DNA from: Gemmatirosa kalamazoonensis
GTDB lineage: Bacteria; Gemmatimonadota; Gemmatimonadetes; Gemmatimonadales; Gemmatimonadaceae
Assembly: GCF_000522985.1 (NCBI RefSeq)
Contig: NZ_CP007128.1
Span: 2,836,220 to 2,900,219, forward strand
DNA: 64,000 nt
Direction: 5' to 3'
The position numbers were made by a program, and so were the translations under genes. Position 1 is the first letter of the stretch. Each line of letters starts with the position of its first letter. This document shows positions 16,134-25,967 of the stretch, piece by piece. Under the pieces are notes generated by a model. That model did not search any database. It saw only the letters and a program-made list of their open reading frames with translations, and was not told the origin of the DNA.

Positions 16134-17417
16134 ATGACCATGCGGATCCTCTCCCGTGCCGGCCGCCGCGCGCTCGTCGCCGGTGCGACCGCGGCGTCCG
16201 TCCTCGCGGCGTGCGCCAAGGACGCCGAGCTGCTCACGCCCCCGGAGCCGGCGAACAGCGCCGCGTTCATGGCGCGCTACGTCGCGCTCGGCAACAGCAT
16301 CACGGCCGGCTTCCAGTCCGACGGGATCAACGACTCGACGCAGAAGCAGAGCTACGCGCGCCTGCTCGCGGCCGCGGCGGGCACGCGCTACGCGTACGCG
16401 GCCCTCGCCGGGCGCGGCTGCCGCCCGCCGCTCACGAACTTCCTGCTGCAGACGCGCGTCGGCGGCGGCACGGCGCTGACGTGCGACCTACGCGCGACCG
16501 GCTCGATCAACGCGGTGCTGAACAACGTCGCCGTGCCCGGCGCGAACTCGTTCGACCCGACGGGGCAGGCGGGCGGCGGCTACAGCGCGCTGACGACGTT
16601 CATCCTCGGCGGGCTGACCCAGGTGCAGAAGGCGGTCGAGGTCGACCCGACGTTCGCGACGGTCTGGATCGGCAACAACGACGTGTTGAGCTTCGCGTTA
16701 GGCGGCACGCGCGCCGGCGTCACCGATTCGTCGACATTCGTCCGCAACTACGCGCGGATGATCGACGACCTGCGCGCCGGGAGCCCGAACCTGACGAAGG
16801 GCGTGCTGATCGGCGTGGTGAACGTCGTGAACGCGCCGCTCGGGATCCCGATCTCGGTGCTCGATCAGGCAGCGACGCCGTCGCAGCCGGCGTTCGCGTA
16901 CCAGCCGGCCGCGGCGGCGGCGGTCGTGTCGCTGCTCGGCCACCCCATCGCGTTCGCGCCCAACTGCAGCACGGGCACGCCGCAGATCTCCATCCCTGCA
17001 CTGCAGGGGATCGCGACCGCGATCGCCGCGCTGCCGGCGGCGGCGCCGTTCACGTTCGTCTGTGCCGACATCCCCGGCGTCGCCACGAAGACCCCCGGGC
17101 TCCTCTCCGACGCCGACCGCACGTTCTTCGTCAACCGCGTGGCGGGGTGGAATGGCTACATCCACGCGAAGGCGGACTCGATCGGGTTCGCGTACTACGA
17201 CCCGAACACGCGTCTCTTCACCTGGCGCGCGACGGGGCAGGTGCCGCCGTTCCCGAACCTCGCGGCGCCCGCGGGCACGTCGCCGTTCGGGCAGTTCGTG
17301 TCCTTCGACGGCGTGCACCCCTCGGCAGCGGCGCACCTGGTGGTGGCGCAGGATCTCGTCGCGCTCATCAACCAGAAGTACGGGAGCTCGATCCCGTCGC
17401 CGACGGCGAATCCGTGA
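16134..17417 (+). CDS. SGNH/GDSL hydrolase-type lipoprotein
   Basis: The 427-residue protein starts with a lipoprotein signal (lipobox LAAC, Cys27). It has an SGNH hydrolase layout: block I is ALGNSITAG with the nucleophile Ser55 (GNS instead of GDS), block III is IGNND, and block V is FDGVHPSAAAH with the catalytic Asp and His. It is probably an esterase or lipase held at the cell surface or periplasm. It follows FadL by 7 bp; an esterase that frees fatty acids next to a fatty-acid porin makes a sensible uptake pair. Another in-frame ATG two codons later is possible. Confidence 0.85.
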   Translation: MTMRILSRAGRRALVAGATAASVLAACAKDAELLTPPEPANSAAFMARYVALGNSITAGFQSDGINDSTQKQSYARLLAAAAGTRYAYAALAGRGCRPPLTNFLLQTRVGGGTALTCDLRATGSINAVLNNVAVPGANSFDPTGQAGGGYSALTTFILGGLTQVQKAVEVDPTFATVWIGNNDVLSFALGGTRAGVTDSSTFVRNYARMIDDLRAGSPNLTKGVLIGVVNVVNAPLGIPISVLDQAATPSQPAFAYQPAAAAAVVSLLGHPIAFAPNCSTGTPQISIPALQGIATAIAALPAAAPFTFVCADIPGVATKTPGLLSDADRTFFVNRVAGWNGYIHAKADSIGFAYYDPNTRLFTWRATGQVPPFPNLAAPAGTSPFGQFVSFDGVHPSAAAHLVVAQDLVALINQKYGSSIPSPTANP

Positions 17418-17468
17418 GGCGGGGCCTGCGTTCGGGAGATCTCTTGCGCAACGGATGGGTGCACCTAC

Positions 17469-17486
17469 TGTGGTGCCGGCACCACA
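17469..17486. repeat. Perfect 18-bp palindrome between SGNH and protease genes
   Basis: TGTGGTGCC followed directly by its complement GGCACCACA, with no loop, lies 51 bp after the SGNH stop and 59 bp before the protease start. It may be a protein-binding site or part of a terminator; no U-run follows. Confidence 0.5.
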
Positions 17487-17545
17487 CCCTCCCGTAGGCG
17501 CGTTCGTCCCCCCGGCGCCGGCCACCCTGCCTCGCGGAGCCCCGC

Positions 17546-18679
17546 ATGCCCGCCCGACCCGCTCGAGTCGCGCGCCGTCTCCTCTCCGTCGCGACGCTCT
17601 TCGTCGCGACGGTCGCCGCCGCCCAGCCGCTGCCGACGCTGCCGAAGACGGCGGATCACGTGCCGCTGATCCTGCGCAGCGACATCCTCGGTCTGGACGG
17701 CACGGTCGACCCGTCGCTCATCAACTTCTTCGACGCGGTGGTCGACGGCATCAACGCGAACGCGGTCGCGCGGCTCAGCGTCTTCATCACGCCGACGAGC
17801 GGATTCTCGTGCACGGGCGCGCTCGTCGGACCCCACACGATCCTCACCGCGGCGCACTGCGTGACCGACGATCTCACGGGCGATCTCGTGACGGGGCAGG
17901 ACCGAGTGCGCGCGCGGTTCGTCGGCCCGGGCAACACGCCGGTCGACATCTGGTCGCGCTCGGTCGTCGTGCGGGACTCGTGGCAGGGCTTCTTCAACCC
18001 GGCCTCCGACGGCGGTCAGGACGTGGCGCTGATCGATCTCGATGGCACCATCCCGAACTGGCTGACGCCGTACTCGATCTTCCACGGCGACCCGTTCTTC
18101 CAGAACACGGACTTCATCGGCGCGGGGACGTTCGGCAACGGCGCGCTCGGCGACCTGGGATTCGACGGGCGGCGGCGGTGGGGGCAGAACCGCGTCGACC
18201 TCGTGTCCGACGAGTTCTTCGGCCCCGGCGACGGGATCCTGTGGACGGACTTCGACAACGGGCTGCGGCGCAGCGACGCGTTCTGCTGGGCGACGGGCGG
18301 CGGCGACCCGAATCCATTCTGCAACCGCGGCCGCGGCCCGACCGAGATGGGGCTCGGTGCCGGCGACTCGGGCGGGCCGCTGTTCATCGATCGACAGCTC
18401 GCCGGCGTGGCGTCGTTCGGCACGGTGTTCTGCGGCGATCCGGATTGCAACACGTTCGCCTCGCCGCCGCTGTTCCGGACGAACGTGATCGACGGGTGGG
18501 GCTCGCTGAACGGGTTCGCGAGCGTGCAGTACAACGAGGCGTGGATCCTCTCGCAGATCGCGGGCTTCAACTCGTCCGCGGTCGTCGTCTCGACGCCTGA
18601 GCCGACGACGATCGCGCTCACGGCGCTCGGGCTGCTCGCGCTCGGCGTGCACGCGCGGCGGCGCACGCGCGCGGACTGA
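17546..18679 (+). CDS. Trypsin-like serine protease with PEP-CTERM sorting signal
   Basis: The 377-residue protein has a signal peptide (about 1-26), a chymotrypsin-fold domain with His104 (TAAHC), Asp159 (QDVALIDL) and Ser275 (GAGDSGGPLF), and a PEP-CTERM tail. In the tail PEP is at 351-353, a hydrophobic helix at 355-369 and RRR at 371-373. PEP-CTERM proteins are cut and handled by exosortase; an exosortase and EpsI are encoded at 46.6-48.3 kb, so this is a probable substrate. It should end up at the cell surface as an active endopeptidase. Long acidic loops between Asp and Ser suggest metal-stabilised or specialised specificity. Confidence 0.9.
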   Translation: MPARPARVARRLLSVATLFVATVAAAQPLPTLPKTADHVPLILRSDILGLDGTVDPSLINFFDAVVDGINANAVARLSVFITPTSGFSCTGALVGPHTILTAAHCVTDDLTGDLVTGQDRVRARFVGPGNTPVDIWSRSVVVRDSWQGFFNPASDGGQDVALIDLDGTIPNWLTPYSIFHGDPFFQNTDFIGAGTFGNGALGDLGFDGRRRWGQNRVDLVSDEFFGPGDGILWTDFDNGLRRSDAFCWATGGGDPNPFCNRGRGPTEMGLGAGDSGGPLFIDRQLAGVASFGTVFCGDPDCNTFASPPLFRTNVIDGWGSLNGFASVQYNEAWILSQIAGFNSSAVVVSTPEPTTIALTALGLLALGVHARRRTRAD

Positions 18680-18701
18680 CGACGCTCGCCGTAGGCGATC
18701 G

Positions 18702-18734
18702 CGCGGGGCGGTGCTCTCCGGGCACCGCCCCGCG
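18702..18734 (+). terminator. Strong hairpin terminator after the PEP-CTERM protease
   Basis: Perfect 13-bp arms (CGCGGGGCGGTGC at 18702-18714 and its complement at 18722-18734) enclose a 7-nt loop. The hairpin begins 23 bp after the protease stop. Only a short T-containing stretch follows, which also holds the next gene's TATCTT box. Confidence 0.75.
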
Positions 18735-18737
18735 TCG

Positions 18738-18743
18738 TATCTT
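18738..18743 (+). promoter_or_regulatory. Candidate -10 box (TATCTT) for a leaderless RDD-SpoIIM transcript
   Basis: TATCTT is followed by six bases and the ATG at 18750, without a Shine-Dalgarno sequence. It lies directly after the upstream terminator hairpin. Confidence 0.45.
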
Positions 18744-18749
18744 CACCGC

Positions 18750-20594
18750 ATGACCGCGCCCGTGCTCCGTCCGTCCGCCACGCCGCCGCGACTCGAGAGT
18801 CGAGTCGACGTCGAGACGCCGGAGCAGGTCGTGCTCTCGTACACCGTGGCCGGCGTGGGCTCGCGCGCCGCCGCGGCGATCGTCGACGCGCTGATCTGCG
18901 TCGGCGCATTCGTCGTCGTCGGCATCGTGTGGAACGCGCTCGGCGCACCGGGACACGGGCGGCTCGGCGCCGCGGAGCGGTGGCTGTTCGCGATCGTCGT
19001 GTTCGCGCAGTTCGCGCTGCTGTGGGGCTACTACGTGCTGTTCGAGGTGCTGCACGACGGACAGACGCCGGGCAAGCGGCTGCTCGGGCTGCGGGTGGTG
19101 CAGGACGGCGGGCAGGCGCTCTCGCTCGGCGGCGCGGCGGCGCGCAACCTCGTGCGCATCGTGGACATGCAGCCCGCGTTCACGTACCTCGTGGGCATCG
19201 TGTCGGCCGCGATGTCGCCGCGCGGGCGGCGACTCGGCGACGTCGTGGCGGGCACGATCGTGGTGCGCGAGCAGGCCGTGTCGGCGCCGTTCGCGGCCGA
19301 TGTCGTGCCGGGCGCGCCTAACGATGCGGAGCGCGCGCTGCCGCCCGCGGCGCTGCTGAGCGACGAGGAGTTCGCGCTGCTGGAGCGGTACATGGCGCGC
19401 CGACAGGCGATCGACCCGGCGCGTCGTCAGGCGATCGCGCTGCAGCTCGCGCGCCGCCTCAAGCCGCGTGTGCCGACGGAGGTCGACGCGGGGCTCGGCG
19501 CCACCGACTACGCGTGGCTGGCCGCGCTGCACGACCGCGAGCGGCGGGCCCGCGCCGGCGTCGCGGTGCTGCGCGCGGCGGGAACGGCGCGTGGGTCGTC
19601 GCCGACGGCGCTGCCGCACGCGCTCGTGGCGCGCGGCGCGGGGCGGTGGCGAGAGTTCGCGGCGCTCTTCGCCGCGGTGCAGCGGCGACGCGGCGGGCTG
19701 CGCGCGCTCGGCGAGGACGAGGTGAGCGACTTCGTCGCGCGCTACCGCGAGGTGGCCACCGACCTCGCGCGCCTGCAGACGGCCGCGCGCGGCCGCGACC
19801 ACGACGCGGTGTTCTATCTCGCGCGGCTCGTCGCGGCGGGGCACAACCTCGTGTACCGGCGCGAGGAGTCGACCGCGCGCACGGCGATCGACTTCGTGCT
19901 GCGTCAGGTGCCGGCGGAGGTGCGCCGGTCGTGGCGGCCGATCGCGATCGCCGCGCTGCTGCTGTTCGCGCCGGCCGTCGCGTCGTTCACCGCCGTGGTG
20001 CGCGACCCCACGCTGGTGACGGAGCTGGTGCCCCCCAGCCTGCTCGAGCGCGCCGAGTCGGGGCAGCGCCGCGGGCCGCGCGGCGGCTACCTGCCGGAGG
20101 ACGAGGCGGGCGCCCGCGGCCCGGTGCTGGCGAGCGTGATCATGTCGAACAACGTGCAGATCACGTTCGGCGCGTTCGCGTTAGGCATCACGGCGGGCAT
20201 CGGCACGTGCTTCCTGCTCGTGATGAACGGCGTCGCCGCGCTCGGTGCGCCGCTCGGCCTGTACGCGAGCAAGGGGATCCTCGGCCAGATCCTCGGCTTC
20301 GTGCTGCCGCACGGCGTGCTGGAGCTGTCGGCCATCTGCATCGCGGGGGGCGCGGGGCTGCTGCTCGCGTCGGCGATCCTGCTCCCCGGCGCACGCACGC
20401 GGCGCGACGCGCTCGTGGACGAGTCGGCCCGCGCGGTGCGACTCATCTGCGCGTCGACGCTCATGCTCGTCGTCGCGGGACTGCTCGAGGGCAACGTGTC
20501 GCCGCTCGTGTGGCCGCTCGCGGCGAAGGGTGCCGTGTCGGCGGCGACGGCGGTGATGCTCGCGGGCTGGCTGTGGCCGCGACGGGCCGCGTGA
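18750..20594 (+). CDS. RDD domain - SpoIIM (stage II sporulation protein M-like) fusion membrane protein
   Basis: The 614-residue protein joins two membrane modules. The N-terminal RDD domain (about 30-180) shows Arg39 and Asp46 in GSRAAAAIVD, and the motif QTPGKRLLGLRVV. The C-terminal part (about 390-610) is a SpoIIM-like domain with several TM helices and the segment NNVQITFGAFALGITAGIG. A charged helical linker of about 200 residues joins them. RDD and SpoIIM genes are often neighbours of DUF58-MoxR loci; here they are fused and face exactly such a locus. SpoIIM in non-sporulating bacteria has no firm role, probably membrane or wall remodelling. Confidence 0.88.
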   Translation: MTAPVLRPSATPPRLESRVDVETPEQVVLSYTVAGVGSRAAAAIVDALICVGAFVVVGIVWNALGAPGHGRLGAAERWLFAIVVFAQFALLWGYYVLFEVLHDGQTPGKRLLGLRVVQDGGQALSLGGAAARNLVRIVDMQPAFTYLVGIVSAAMSPRGRRLGDVVAGTIVVREQAVSAPFAADVVPGAPNDAERALPPAALLSDEEFALLERYMARRQAIDPARRQAIALQLARRLKPRVPTEVDAGLGATDYAWLAALHDRERRARAGVAVLRAAGTARGSSPTALPHALVARGAGRWREFAALFAAVQRRRGGLRALGEDEVSDFVARYREVATDLARLQTAARGRDHDAVFYLARLVAAGHNLVYRREESTARTAIDFVLRQVPAEVRRSWRPIAIAALLLFAPAVASFTAVVRDPTLVTELVPPSLLERAESGQRRGPRGGYLPEDEAGARGPVLASVIMSNNVQITFGAFALGITAGIGTCFLLVMNGVAALGAPLGLYASKGILGQILGFVLPHGVLELSAICIAGGAGLLLASAILLPGARTRRDALVDESARAVRLICASTLMLVVAGLLEGNVSPLVWPLAAKGAVSAATAVMLAGWLWPRRAA

Positions 20595-20614
20595 CCGTGG
20601 CACCGCTCTTACGG

Positions 20615-20739
20615 CTCCACGTACCTGCGTTCGTAGGACTGAAGAGGGACTGAAGGAGGACTGAAGAAGGAACCTTCAAGAGTCCTTCTTCAGTCCTCCT
20701 TCAGTCCCTCTTCAGTCCTCCGAAAACACGTACGTGGAG
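20615..20739. repeat. 37-bp perfect-arm hairpin built from 11-bp tandem units
   Basis: The left arm (20635-20671) and right arm (20683-20719) are perfect complements over 37 bp around an 11-nt loop. Each arm is three copies of an 11-mer (AGGACTGAAGA, GGGACTGAAGG, AGGACTGAAGA). An outer 10-bp pair, CTCCACGTAC (20615-20624) with its complement (20730-20739), closes the structure. It sits between convergent genes and is probably a bidirectional terminator; the tandem-unit build goes beyond what termination needs. Apart from this element I see nothing else in 20595-20772. Confidence 0.9.
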
Positions 20740-20772
20740 TCCCGGACCGGCGCGACCGCACGAGCCGCTGAA

Positions 20773-22149
20773 CTACAGCGCCCCGCGCGCCTTTATCTCG
20801 AGGTAACGGTTCACCACCGCCGCCGCCATCGCCGCGGGCGCGACGTCGACGACGTCCACGCCGGCGCGCCGCATGCGCGCGAGCGCCTCGTCGCGCGCGG
20901 AGAGCAGCTCCTCGGCGGCGGCCGCGGCGTACGCATCGCGTGCGGGTGCGTCGGGCGCGGGGAGCGACGCGGCGACGAGCGAGTCGTTGCGCAGCGCGAC
21001 GACGAGTGGCAGATGGCGCGACGCGCTGCGCCCCGCGACCGCGACGAGCACCTGCGACGCGCGCGCGTCGATGACGTCGGTGAACAGCACGACGAGCGCA
21101 CGTCGGCGCTGCCGCGCGGCGAGCGTGCGGAACGCGGTCTCGTAGTCCGGCTCGACGAGCGTCGCGCGCGCGGGGACGAGCGCCGAGCGCACCCGCCGGA
21201 GCGCGTCGGCGCCGGATGCGGGCGGCACCCACGCGCGCACCTCGTCGTCGAACAGCAGCAGCCCGACGTTGTCGCCCGACTGCACGGCGACGTCGGCGAG
21301 GAGCGTCGCCGAAGCGAGCGCGAACTCGAAGCGCGGCTGCGGCGGGTCGCCGGCGGCGAGCTGCGTCATGAGCCGTCCCGCGTCGACGGCGACGATCACC
21401 GTCTGCCGCTGCTCCACGGCGTACTCGCGCGTGATCGGCTTGCCGCGGCGCGCGGTGGCCTTCCAGTCGACGTGGCGCGGATCGTCGCCGGGGAGATACT
21501 CGCGCAGCGACGCGAACGACGTCCCCTCGCCGCGCCGCCGCAGCGCACGCAGGCCGGCCTCGCGCAGTCGGTGCTCCGCCGCGAGCAGCCGGTAGCGCCG
21601 CACGCCGGCGAGCGACGGCGCGACGGTCACCTCGTCGTCGAGCGCGACACGGATCACGCGCGCGACGAGGCCGAGCGCTCCCTCGACGCGAAGCGCCGCG
21701 GGGCCGAGCGCGTGCCGCCCGCGCGCGCGTCCCACGAACGCGGCCGGTACGGTGGCGGCGCCTAACGGCGGTAGGCGCACCGCGGTCGCGGGCGGCTCGT
21801 GCGACTCGTCGTCCACGCCGGCGTCGGCGCCCCCGGCGCGAAGCCGTACCACGGCCGGCGGCAGCGCGTCGAGCAGCGTGACGGTGAGCGCGCGCGGCCA
21901 CCGCGACGTCACCCGATACGCTCCCTCGGCGCGGTCGCCGAGTCCGACGACGTCGGGGAGCTCGCGCGCCACCTCGACGTCGCGCGCGCCCGGCGCGCGC
22001 AGCCAGTCGCTCGCCGCCGCGGCGACCAGCGCGCCGAGCAGCGTGGCGCCGACGACCACGCCGGCGGTGCCGGGCAGCAGCCACGCCGGCGCGACGAGCG
22101 CGGCGGCGAGCGCCAGGCGGCGCGTCGGCACCACGCTCGTCGCTCTCAC
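20773..22149 (-). CDS. DUF58 domain protein
   Basis: The GTG at 22149 overlaps the MoxR stop (GTGA), fixing the start of a 458-residue protein. Two TM helices near the N-terminus (about 10-45) are followed by a beta-rich region and the DUF58 signature [20 protein letters not shown] von Willebrand-like segment follows ([11 protein letters not shown]). DUF58 proteins work with MoxR ATPases, which are thought to act as chaperones on vWA-like partners, for example in outer-envelope or stress functions. It is the last gene of the run. A longer open frame upstream is only a shadow of moxR. Confidence 0.9.
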   Translation of the reverse strand: MRATSVVPTRRLALAAALVAPAWLLPGTAGVVVGATLLGALVAAAASDWLRAPGARDVEVARELPDVVGLGDRAEGAYRVTSRWPRALTVTLLDALPPAVVRLRAGGADAGVDDESHEPPATAVRLPPLGAATVPAAFVGRARGRHALGPAALRVEGALGLVARVIRVALDDEVTVAPSLAGVRRYRLLAAEHRLREAGLRALRRRGEGTSFASLREYLPGDDPRHVDWKATARRGKPITREYAVEQRQTVIVAVDAGRLMTQLAAGDPPQPRFEFALASATLLADVAVQSGDNVGLLLFDDEVRAWVPPASGADALRRVRSALVPARATLVEPDYETAFRTLAARQRRRALVVLFTDVIDARASQVLVAVAGRSASRHLPLVVALRNDSLVAASLPAPDAPARDAYAAAAAEELLSARDEALARMRRAGVDVVDVAPAAMAAAVVNRYLEIKARGAL

Positions 22150-23141
22150 TGTGGCGCGGGAACGCGCGTGAGCAGCGCCTGCAGCACGTCGTCGGCCGTG
22201 CGTCCCTCGACCTCGAGCTCCGGGGCGACGCGCACGCGGTGGCGCAGCACGGCCGGCGCGAGCGCCTTCACGTCGTCGGGCGTGACGAAGTCGCGACCGT
22301 CGAGCAGCGCCGCGGCGCGAGCGGCGCGGAGCAGCGCGACCGTCGCGCGAGGCGAGCCGCCTAACGTGAGCGCGGCGTCGTCGCGGGTCGCGCGCACGAG
22401 CGCCACGACGTAGGCGCGCACTTCCGGGGCGACGCGCACGCCGTCCGCCGCGTCGCGCAGCGCGCCGAGCGTCGCGGCGTCGAGCTCCGGCGCGGGCGGT
22501 GCGCTGCGCTCGGGATCGAAGCCCTCCGCGTGGCGGTCGAGCATCGCCGCCTCGGCTTCCGCGGTCGGATAGGGGACGACGACCTTCAGCAGGAAGCGAT
22601 CGAGCTGCGCTTCGGGGAGCGGGTAGGTGCCCTCGTACTCCACCGGGTTCTGCGTCGCGAACACGGTGAAGAGCCCGCCTAACGGCCGCGGCTCGCCCTC
22701 GACGGTCACCTGTCGCTCCTGCATCGCTTCGAGCAGCGCCGATTGCGTCTTCGCCGGAGCGCGGTTGATCTCGTCGGCGAGCAGCAGATCGGTGAACACG
22801 GGCCCGGGATGGAACTCGAAGCCGGCGGCGCGATCGGGTCCCTGCGTGCGCAGCACGCTCACCCCGGTGACGTCCGCGGGCATGAGGTCGGGCGTGAACT
22901 GGATCCGCCCGAAGCGCGCGCCGAGCGCCGCGGCGAGCGTGCGGACGAGCAGCGTCTTCGCGACGCCGGGCACGCCCTCGAGCAGCACGTGGCCGCGTGC
23001 GAGCACGGCGACGAGCGCGTCGTCGATCGCCGCGTCCTGTCCGACGACGCGCTGGGCGACCGACGCGCGCACGCGGCCGAGCGCCTCGACGACGCGCGCG
23101 TGGTTGGAGAGCGGGGCTGGAGACTCGGCGGGCTCGGTCAC
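22146..23141 (-). CDS. MoxR-family AAA+ ATPase
   Basis: From the GTG at 23141 (overlapping the upstream TGA as GTGA) the protein has 331 residues. Walker A is GVPGVAKT (56-63), Walker B is LLLADEIN (119-126), and the MoxR segment [23 protein letters not shown] is visible in pieces such as [18 protein letters not shown]. Sensor and lid regions follow ([16 protein letters not shown]). MoxR ATPases activate or assemble vWA/DUF58 partner proteins. Both neighbouring genes overlap it by 4 bp, so the three are translationally coupled. Confidence 0.95.
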   Translation of the reverse strand: MTEPAESPAPLSNHARVVEALGRVRASVAQRVVGQDAAIDDALVAVLARGHVLLEGVPGVAKTLLVRTLAAALGARFGRIQFTPDLMPADVTGVSVLRTQGPDRAAGFEFHPGPVFTDLLLADEINRAPAKTQSALLEAMQERQVTVEGEPRPLGGLFTVFATQNPVEYEGTYPLPEAQLDRFLLKVVVPYPTAEAEAAMLDRHAEGFDPERSAPPAPELDAATLGALRDAADGVRVAPEVRAYVVALVRATRDDAALTLGGSPRATVALLRAARAAALLDGRDFVTPDDVKALAPAVLRHRVRVAPELEVEGRTADDVLQALLTRVPAPQ

Positions 23142-24385
23142 GTCGGCGGTGTGCGTGGGGTGAGGGCGCGATCGACGCGTGCGGCGGCGGTGGCGAGCGC
23201 CGCCGGATCCGCGTCGGCATGCTCGGTCGCAGCGAGCAGACGCTCGACATCGTCGGCGACGGCGGGGCGGCGCGACGCGACGGTGCGCAGGAACGCGGCG
23301 TCGCCGTGCGGATCGCCGGCGCGCCACACGCCGCGGCCGTGTCGCCGGCGGATGCCGCGCGCGAGACGGCGCGCGACGACGCGCGTGGCGCCCACGTGCG
23401 CGTACGCACGCGCGAGCGCATCCACGTGCTCCAGCGGCGAGCGGCGCGCCGTGCGGGCCCGCGGGGCAGGGGGGAGCGCGCGCGCGCCGGCGGCGGCCAA
23501 CAGCACCAGCGCCGCGAGCGCGAGCTGCAGCGTCGCGCGGCCACCCGGTGTGCTCGCGAGCGCGCGTCGGACGACGCGGAGCGGATGCGGCTCGCCGGCA
23601 CCGCTCTGATGGTACTCGTCGAACACGATGCGGCGCTCGCCGCCGGCGACGGCGAGCCACTCGGCCATGCGCACCGCCGCCACGCCGGCGCCCCACCGGC
23701 AGACGCGCAGCACGTCGTTGCGCAGGAGGTCGGGATCGGCGATCGCGACGACGCGGCCGCGGCCTAACGGAAAGCCGCGCGCGGCGTCGAACGCGCCCCG
23801 TCTGCCACCGCGCAGGAACTGCGTCTCGGCGCGCGCGAAGCGAACGGCACCCGGCTCCGGGCGCCGCGAGAGCAGGTAGAGCGTGTGCACCATGCCGTCG
23901 GCCCACGTGATCGCGCCGCCGGCGCCCCACGGTCCGGCGGGACAGCGCACCGTGTCCTCGCGCTCGGGCGCGAGCGTCCCCGCGTTCACGCTCGCCGAGT
24001 AGCCGAGCGAGTCGGCGAGCGGCGTGTGGTTGGTGACGACGACGAGCAGTCCCGCGCCGCGCCGCACCGCGTCGAGCAGCACGCCGACCTCCGACGCGCG
24101 CAGCGGCGTGCGCGGGTCGAGCACGGCGTGCACGACGCGCGGCTGCGGCGGCTCGGCGAGCTGGCCGGCATACGCCGCATCGCGCCGCTCGACGCGCCAG
24201 CCCACGCGCTGCAGCGTCTCGGCGAGCGCGCGCGCACCCTGCGGCGCCGCGGACCGCGACGACAGCCGCGCGTCGCCGGTGCGTCCCTCCTCGGGGCTCA
24301 CGAGCAGCGCGGCGACGAGCAGCAGCACGAACACGCCGCCCACGACGCGCGGCGTCAGCACGCCGCCCAGCACGCGATCAGCCAC
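23138..24385 (-). CDS. DUF4350 domain membrane protein
   Basis: The 415-residue protein has an N-terminal TM helix ([17 protein letters not shown]), a central Rossmann-like DUF4350 region with [17 protein letters not shown] and [15 protein letters not shown], and a second TM segment ([19 protein letters not shown]) before an Arg-rich C-terminal tail. DUF4350 is regularly found between DUF4129 and MoxR genes; its job is not known. Start codon: a GTG at 24385 overlaps the upstream stop by 8 bp; another GTG at 24373 is possible. The stop overlaps the MoxR start. Confidence 0.78.
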   Translation of the reverse strand: MADRVLGGVLTPRVVGGVFVLLLVAALLVSPEEGRTGDARLSSRSAAPQGARALAETLQRVGWRVERRDAAYAGQLAEPPQPRVVHAVLDPRTPLRASEVGVLLDAVRRGAGLLVVVTNHTPLADSLGYSASVNAGTLAPEREDTVRCPAGPWGAGGAITWADGMVHTLYLLSRRPEPGAVRFARAETQFLRGGRRGAFDAARGFPLGRGRVVAIADPDLLRNDVLRVCRWGAGVAAVRMAEWLAVAGGERRIVFDEYHQSGAGEPHPLRVVRRALASTPGGRATLQLALAALVLLAAAGARALPPAPRARTARRSPLEHVDALARAYAHVGATRVVARRLARGIRRRHGRGVWRAGDPHGDAAFLRTVASRRPAVADDVERLLAATEHADADPAALATAAARVDRALTPRTPPT

Positions 24386-24995
24386 GGCGCGGGGACTTCG
24401 CGTCCCCCAGCGGCAGCGTGCGATTCGCGGCATCGAGCAGGCGCGCGAACTGCGCGCCGTCGCACGTGCCGAGCCCGTACACCACGCGGTCGTAGTCGCG
24501 CGCGAACTCGCGGAACGGCGCGAACGCGCGCGAGCCGAGGCCGCGCAGGTCGCGCGCGTAGTCGCCGGCGGTCTTCGACGGGTGCAGCGACAGGCGCTCG
24601 TGCCGCGCGAGGCGCGCGAGGAGCGCGGCGTACAGCGCGTGCGCCGCGTCGGTGAACGCGCCGGCGGCGGCGAGCGTCGCGGCGACGCGCCATGGGTCGG
24701 CCGCCGCCGCGCCGCGCGCGCCGTCGATCGCGCCGCCGGCTGCCTCGCTACGCCGGCGCGCGAGCCACCACCACCGCGCGACGCCGAGCGCGGCGAGCGC
24801 ACCGACCGTCGCAACGAGCGCCCACGTCAGGAGCGGCGAACGCTGCGCCTCGCCGCGGATCAGCTCCATGAGCCGGGCGAGCCATGCGAGGATCTTGCTC
24901 CACAGTGTCTCCCGCACCGTGCGGTCGTACGCACGCTGACGGAACGTCGCCTCGAGCGCGGCGCGGACCGCGGTGTCGGCGGCGGGAGGGAGCAC
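24378..24995 (-). CDS. DUF4129 domain membrane protein
   Basis: The 205-residue product starts at a GTG (24995). It has one TM helix at about 55-72 (LTWALVATVGALAALGV) followed by WWWLARRR and a cytoplasmic DUF4129 domain with AHALYAALLARLARH and SKTAGDYARDLRG. DUF4129 often occurs with transglutaminase-like or MoxR/DUF58 proteins in envelope loci. It begins 12 bp after the membrane protein gene upstream and overlaps DUF4350 by 8 bp. Confidence 0.8.
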   Translation of the reverse strand: MLPPAADTAVRAALEATFRQRAYDRTVRETLWSKILAWLARLMELIRGEAQRSPLLTWALVATVGALAALGVARWWWLARRRSEAAGGAIDGARGAAAADPWRVAATLAAAGAFTDAAHALYAALLARLARHERLSLHPSKTAGDYARDLRGLGSRAFAPFREFARDYDRVVYGLGTCDGAQFARLLDAANRTLPLGDAKSPRRG

Positions 24996-25006
24996 CGCGG
25001 GCGGCG

Positions 25007-25957
25007 TCAGGGCCGCGCGCCCTCGGCCATCGTCGGCTCCGCGTCGAGCTCGCGCGCCAGCAGCTCGATGTCGAGCCCCTCGTGCCGGATGCGCAGGTCG
25101 TAGTACAGCACCGCGACGAGCACCGCCCCGAACGCGTAGACGGGGATGTTCACGATGTTCGCGAGCACCGAGGCCGCGGTCGGGCTGCCGAGCACCATCG
25201 CGAGCAGCATCGTGCCGCCGAACACCACCACCAGGAAGATCGCGCCGACGAGCAGCAGCAGCACCGTCAGGCGCCGGAGCGAGCCGCGGGAGAGCTCACG
25301 CGCGCGGCGCATGGTGGCCGTCACGCCGAGCTGCTCGTTCGCCGCCACGGCAGGCAGCGTCACGTAGCGCGCGACGAGCCAGGCGCCCGCTCCGAGCATG
25401 CTGAGGAACGTCACGACCATGACGACGACGCCGATCATGCCGACCACCATGGTGCCCGCCGTGTTGCCGCCGATGCCGCCGGCGATGAGGCCGATCGCGC
25501 CCGCCAGCAGACCGAACGCGGTCGTGAACACGAGGACGACGCCGATGAGCTGCACGAACACCAGGAGGTACGTCAGCAGCCCCGCGCCGAGCAGGACGCC
25601 GGCACGCGGCCACGCGCGGCGGATCGCCTCCACCGGATCGATCGGCGTGCCGTCGACGTACGCGCTCGACGCCGCGCCGACGAGCGCGCCGAACGCGACG
25701 AGGAACCACATCGTGACGACGACGATGACCGGCAGCATGACCACGACCGCGCTCAGCACGTCCGTCGGGCGCGCGCTCGTGCGCGCCGTCTCCAGCGCGT
25801 CGCCGAACAGCAGCGAGTTCACGAGGCTGAACGCGAGGCTGGGGATCGTCAGCACGGTCGCGAGCAGCAGCAGCGGCCGCGCGTTCTGCTTCAGCAGCTG
25901 CACGCTCGCGTCCACGACCTCGGGGCCGGAGCGGGGGCGGAGATGCCAGGCGGGCAC
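25007..25957 (-). CDS. Multi-pass membrane protein (glycerophosphodiester-phosphodiesterase membrane-domain type)
   Basis: The 316-residue protein has about six hydrophobic segments, for example LLLLATVLTIPSLAFSL, VVVMLPVIVVVTMWFLVAF, VFTTAFGLLAGAIGLIAGG and LLLLVGAIFLVVVFGG. The C-terminal tail begins YYDLRIRHEGLDIELLA, a phrase common to proteins annotated with the GDPD membrane domain in MoxR loci. No catalytic GDPD domain is present. It probably forms the membrane platform of this locus. It follows the acyl-CoA dehydrogenase by 10 bp on the same strand. Confidence 0.72.
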   Translation of the reverse strand: MPAWHLRPRSGPEVVDASVQLLKQNARPLLLLATVLTIPSLAFSLVNSLLFGDALETARTSARPTDVLSAVVVMLPVIVVVTMWFLVAFGALVGAASSAYVDGTPIDPVEAIRRAWPRAGVLLGAGLLTYLLVFVQLIGVVLVFTTAFGLLAGAIGLIAGGIGGNTAGTMVVGMIGVVVMVVTFLSMLGAGAWLVARYVTLPAVAANEQLGVTATMRRARELSRGSLRRLTVLLLLVGAIFLVVVFGGTMLLAMVLGSPTAASVLANIVNIPVYAFGAVLVAVLYYDLRIRHEGLDIELLARELDAEPTMAEGARP

Positions 25958-25967
25958 GGAGCGACTC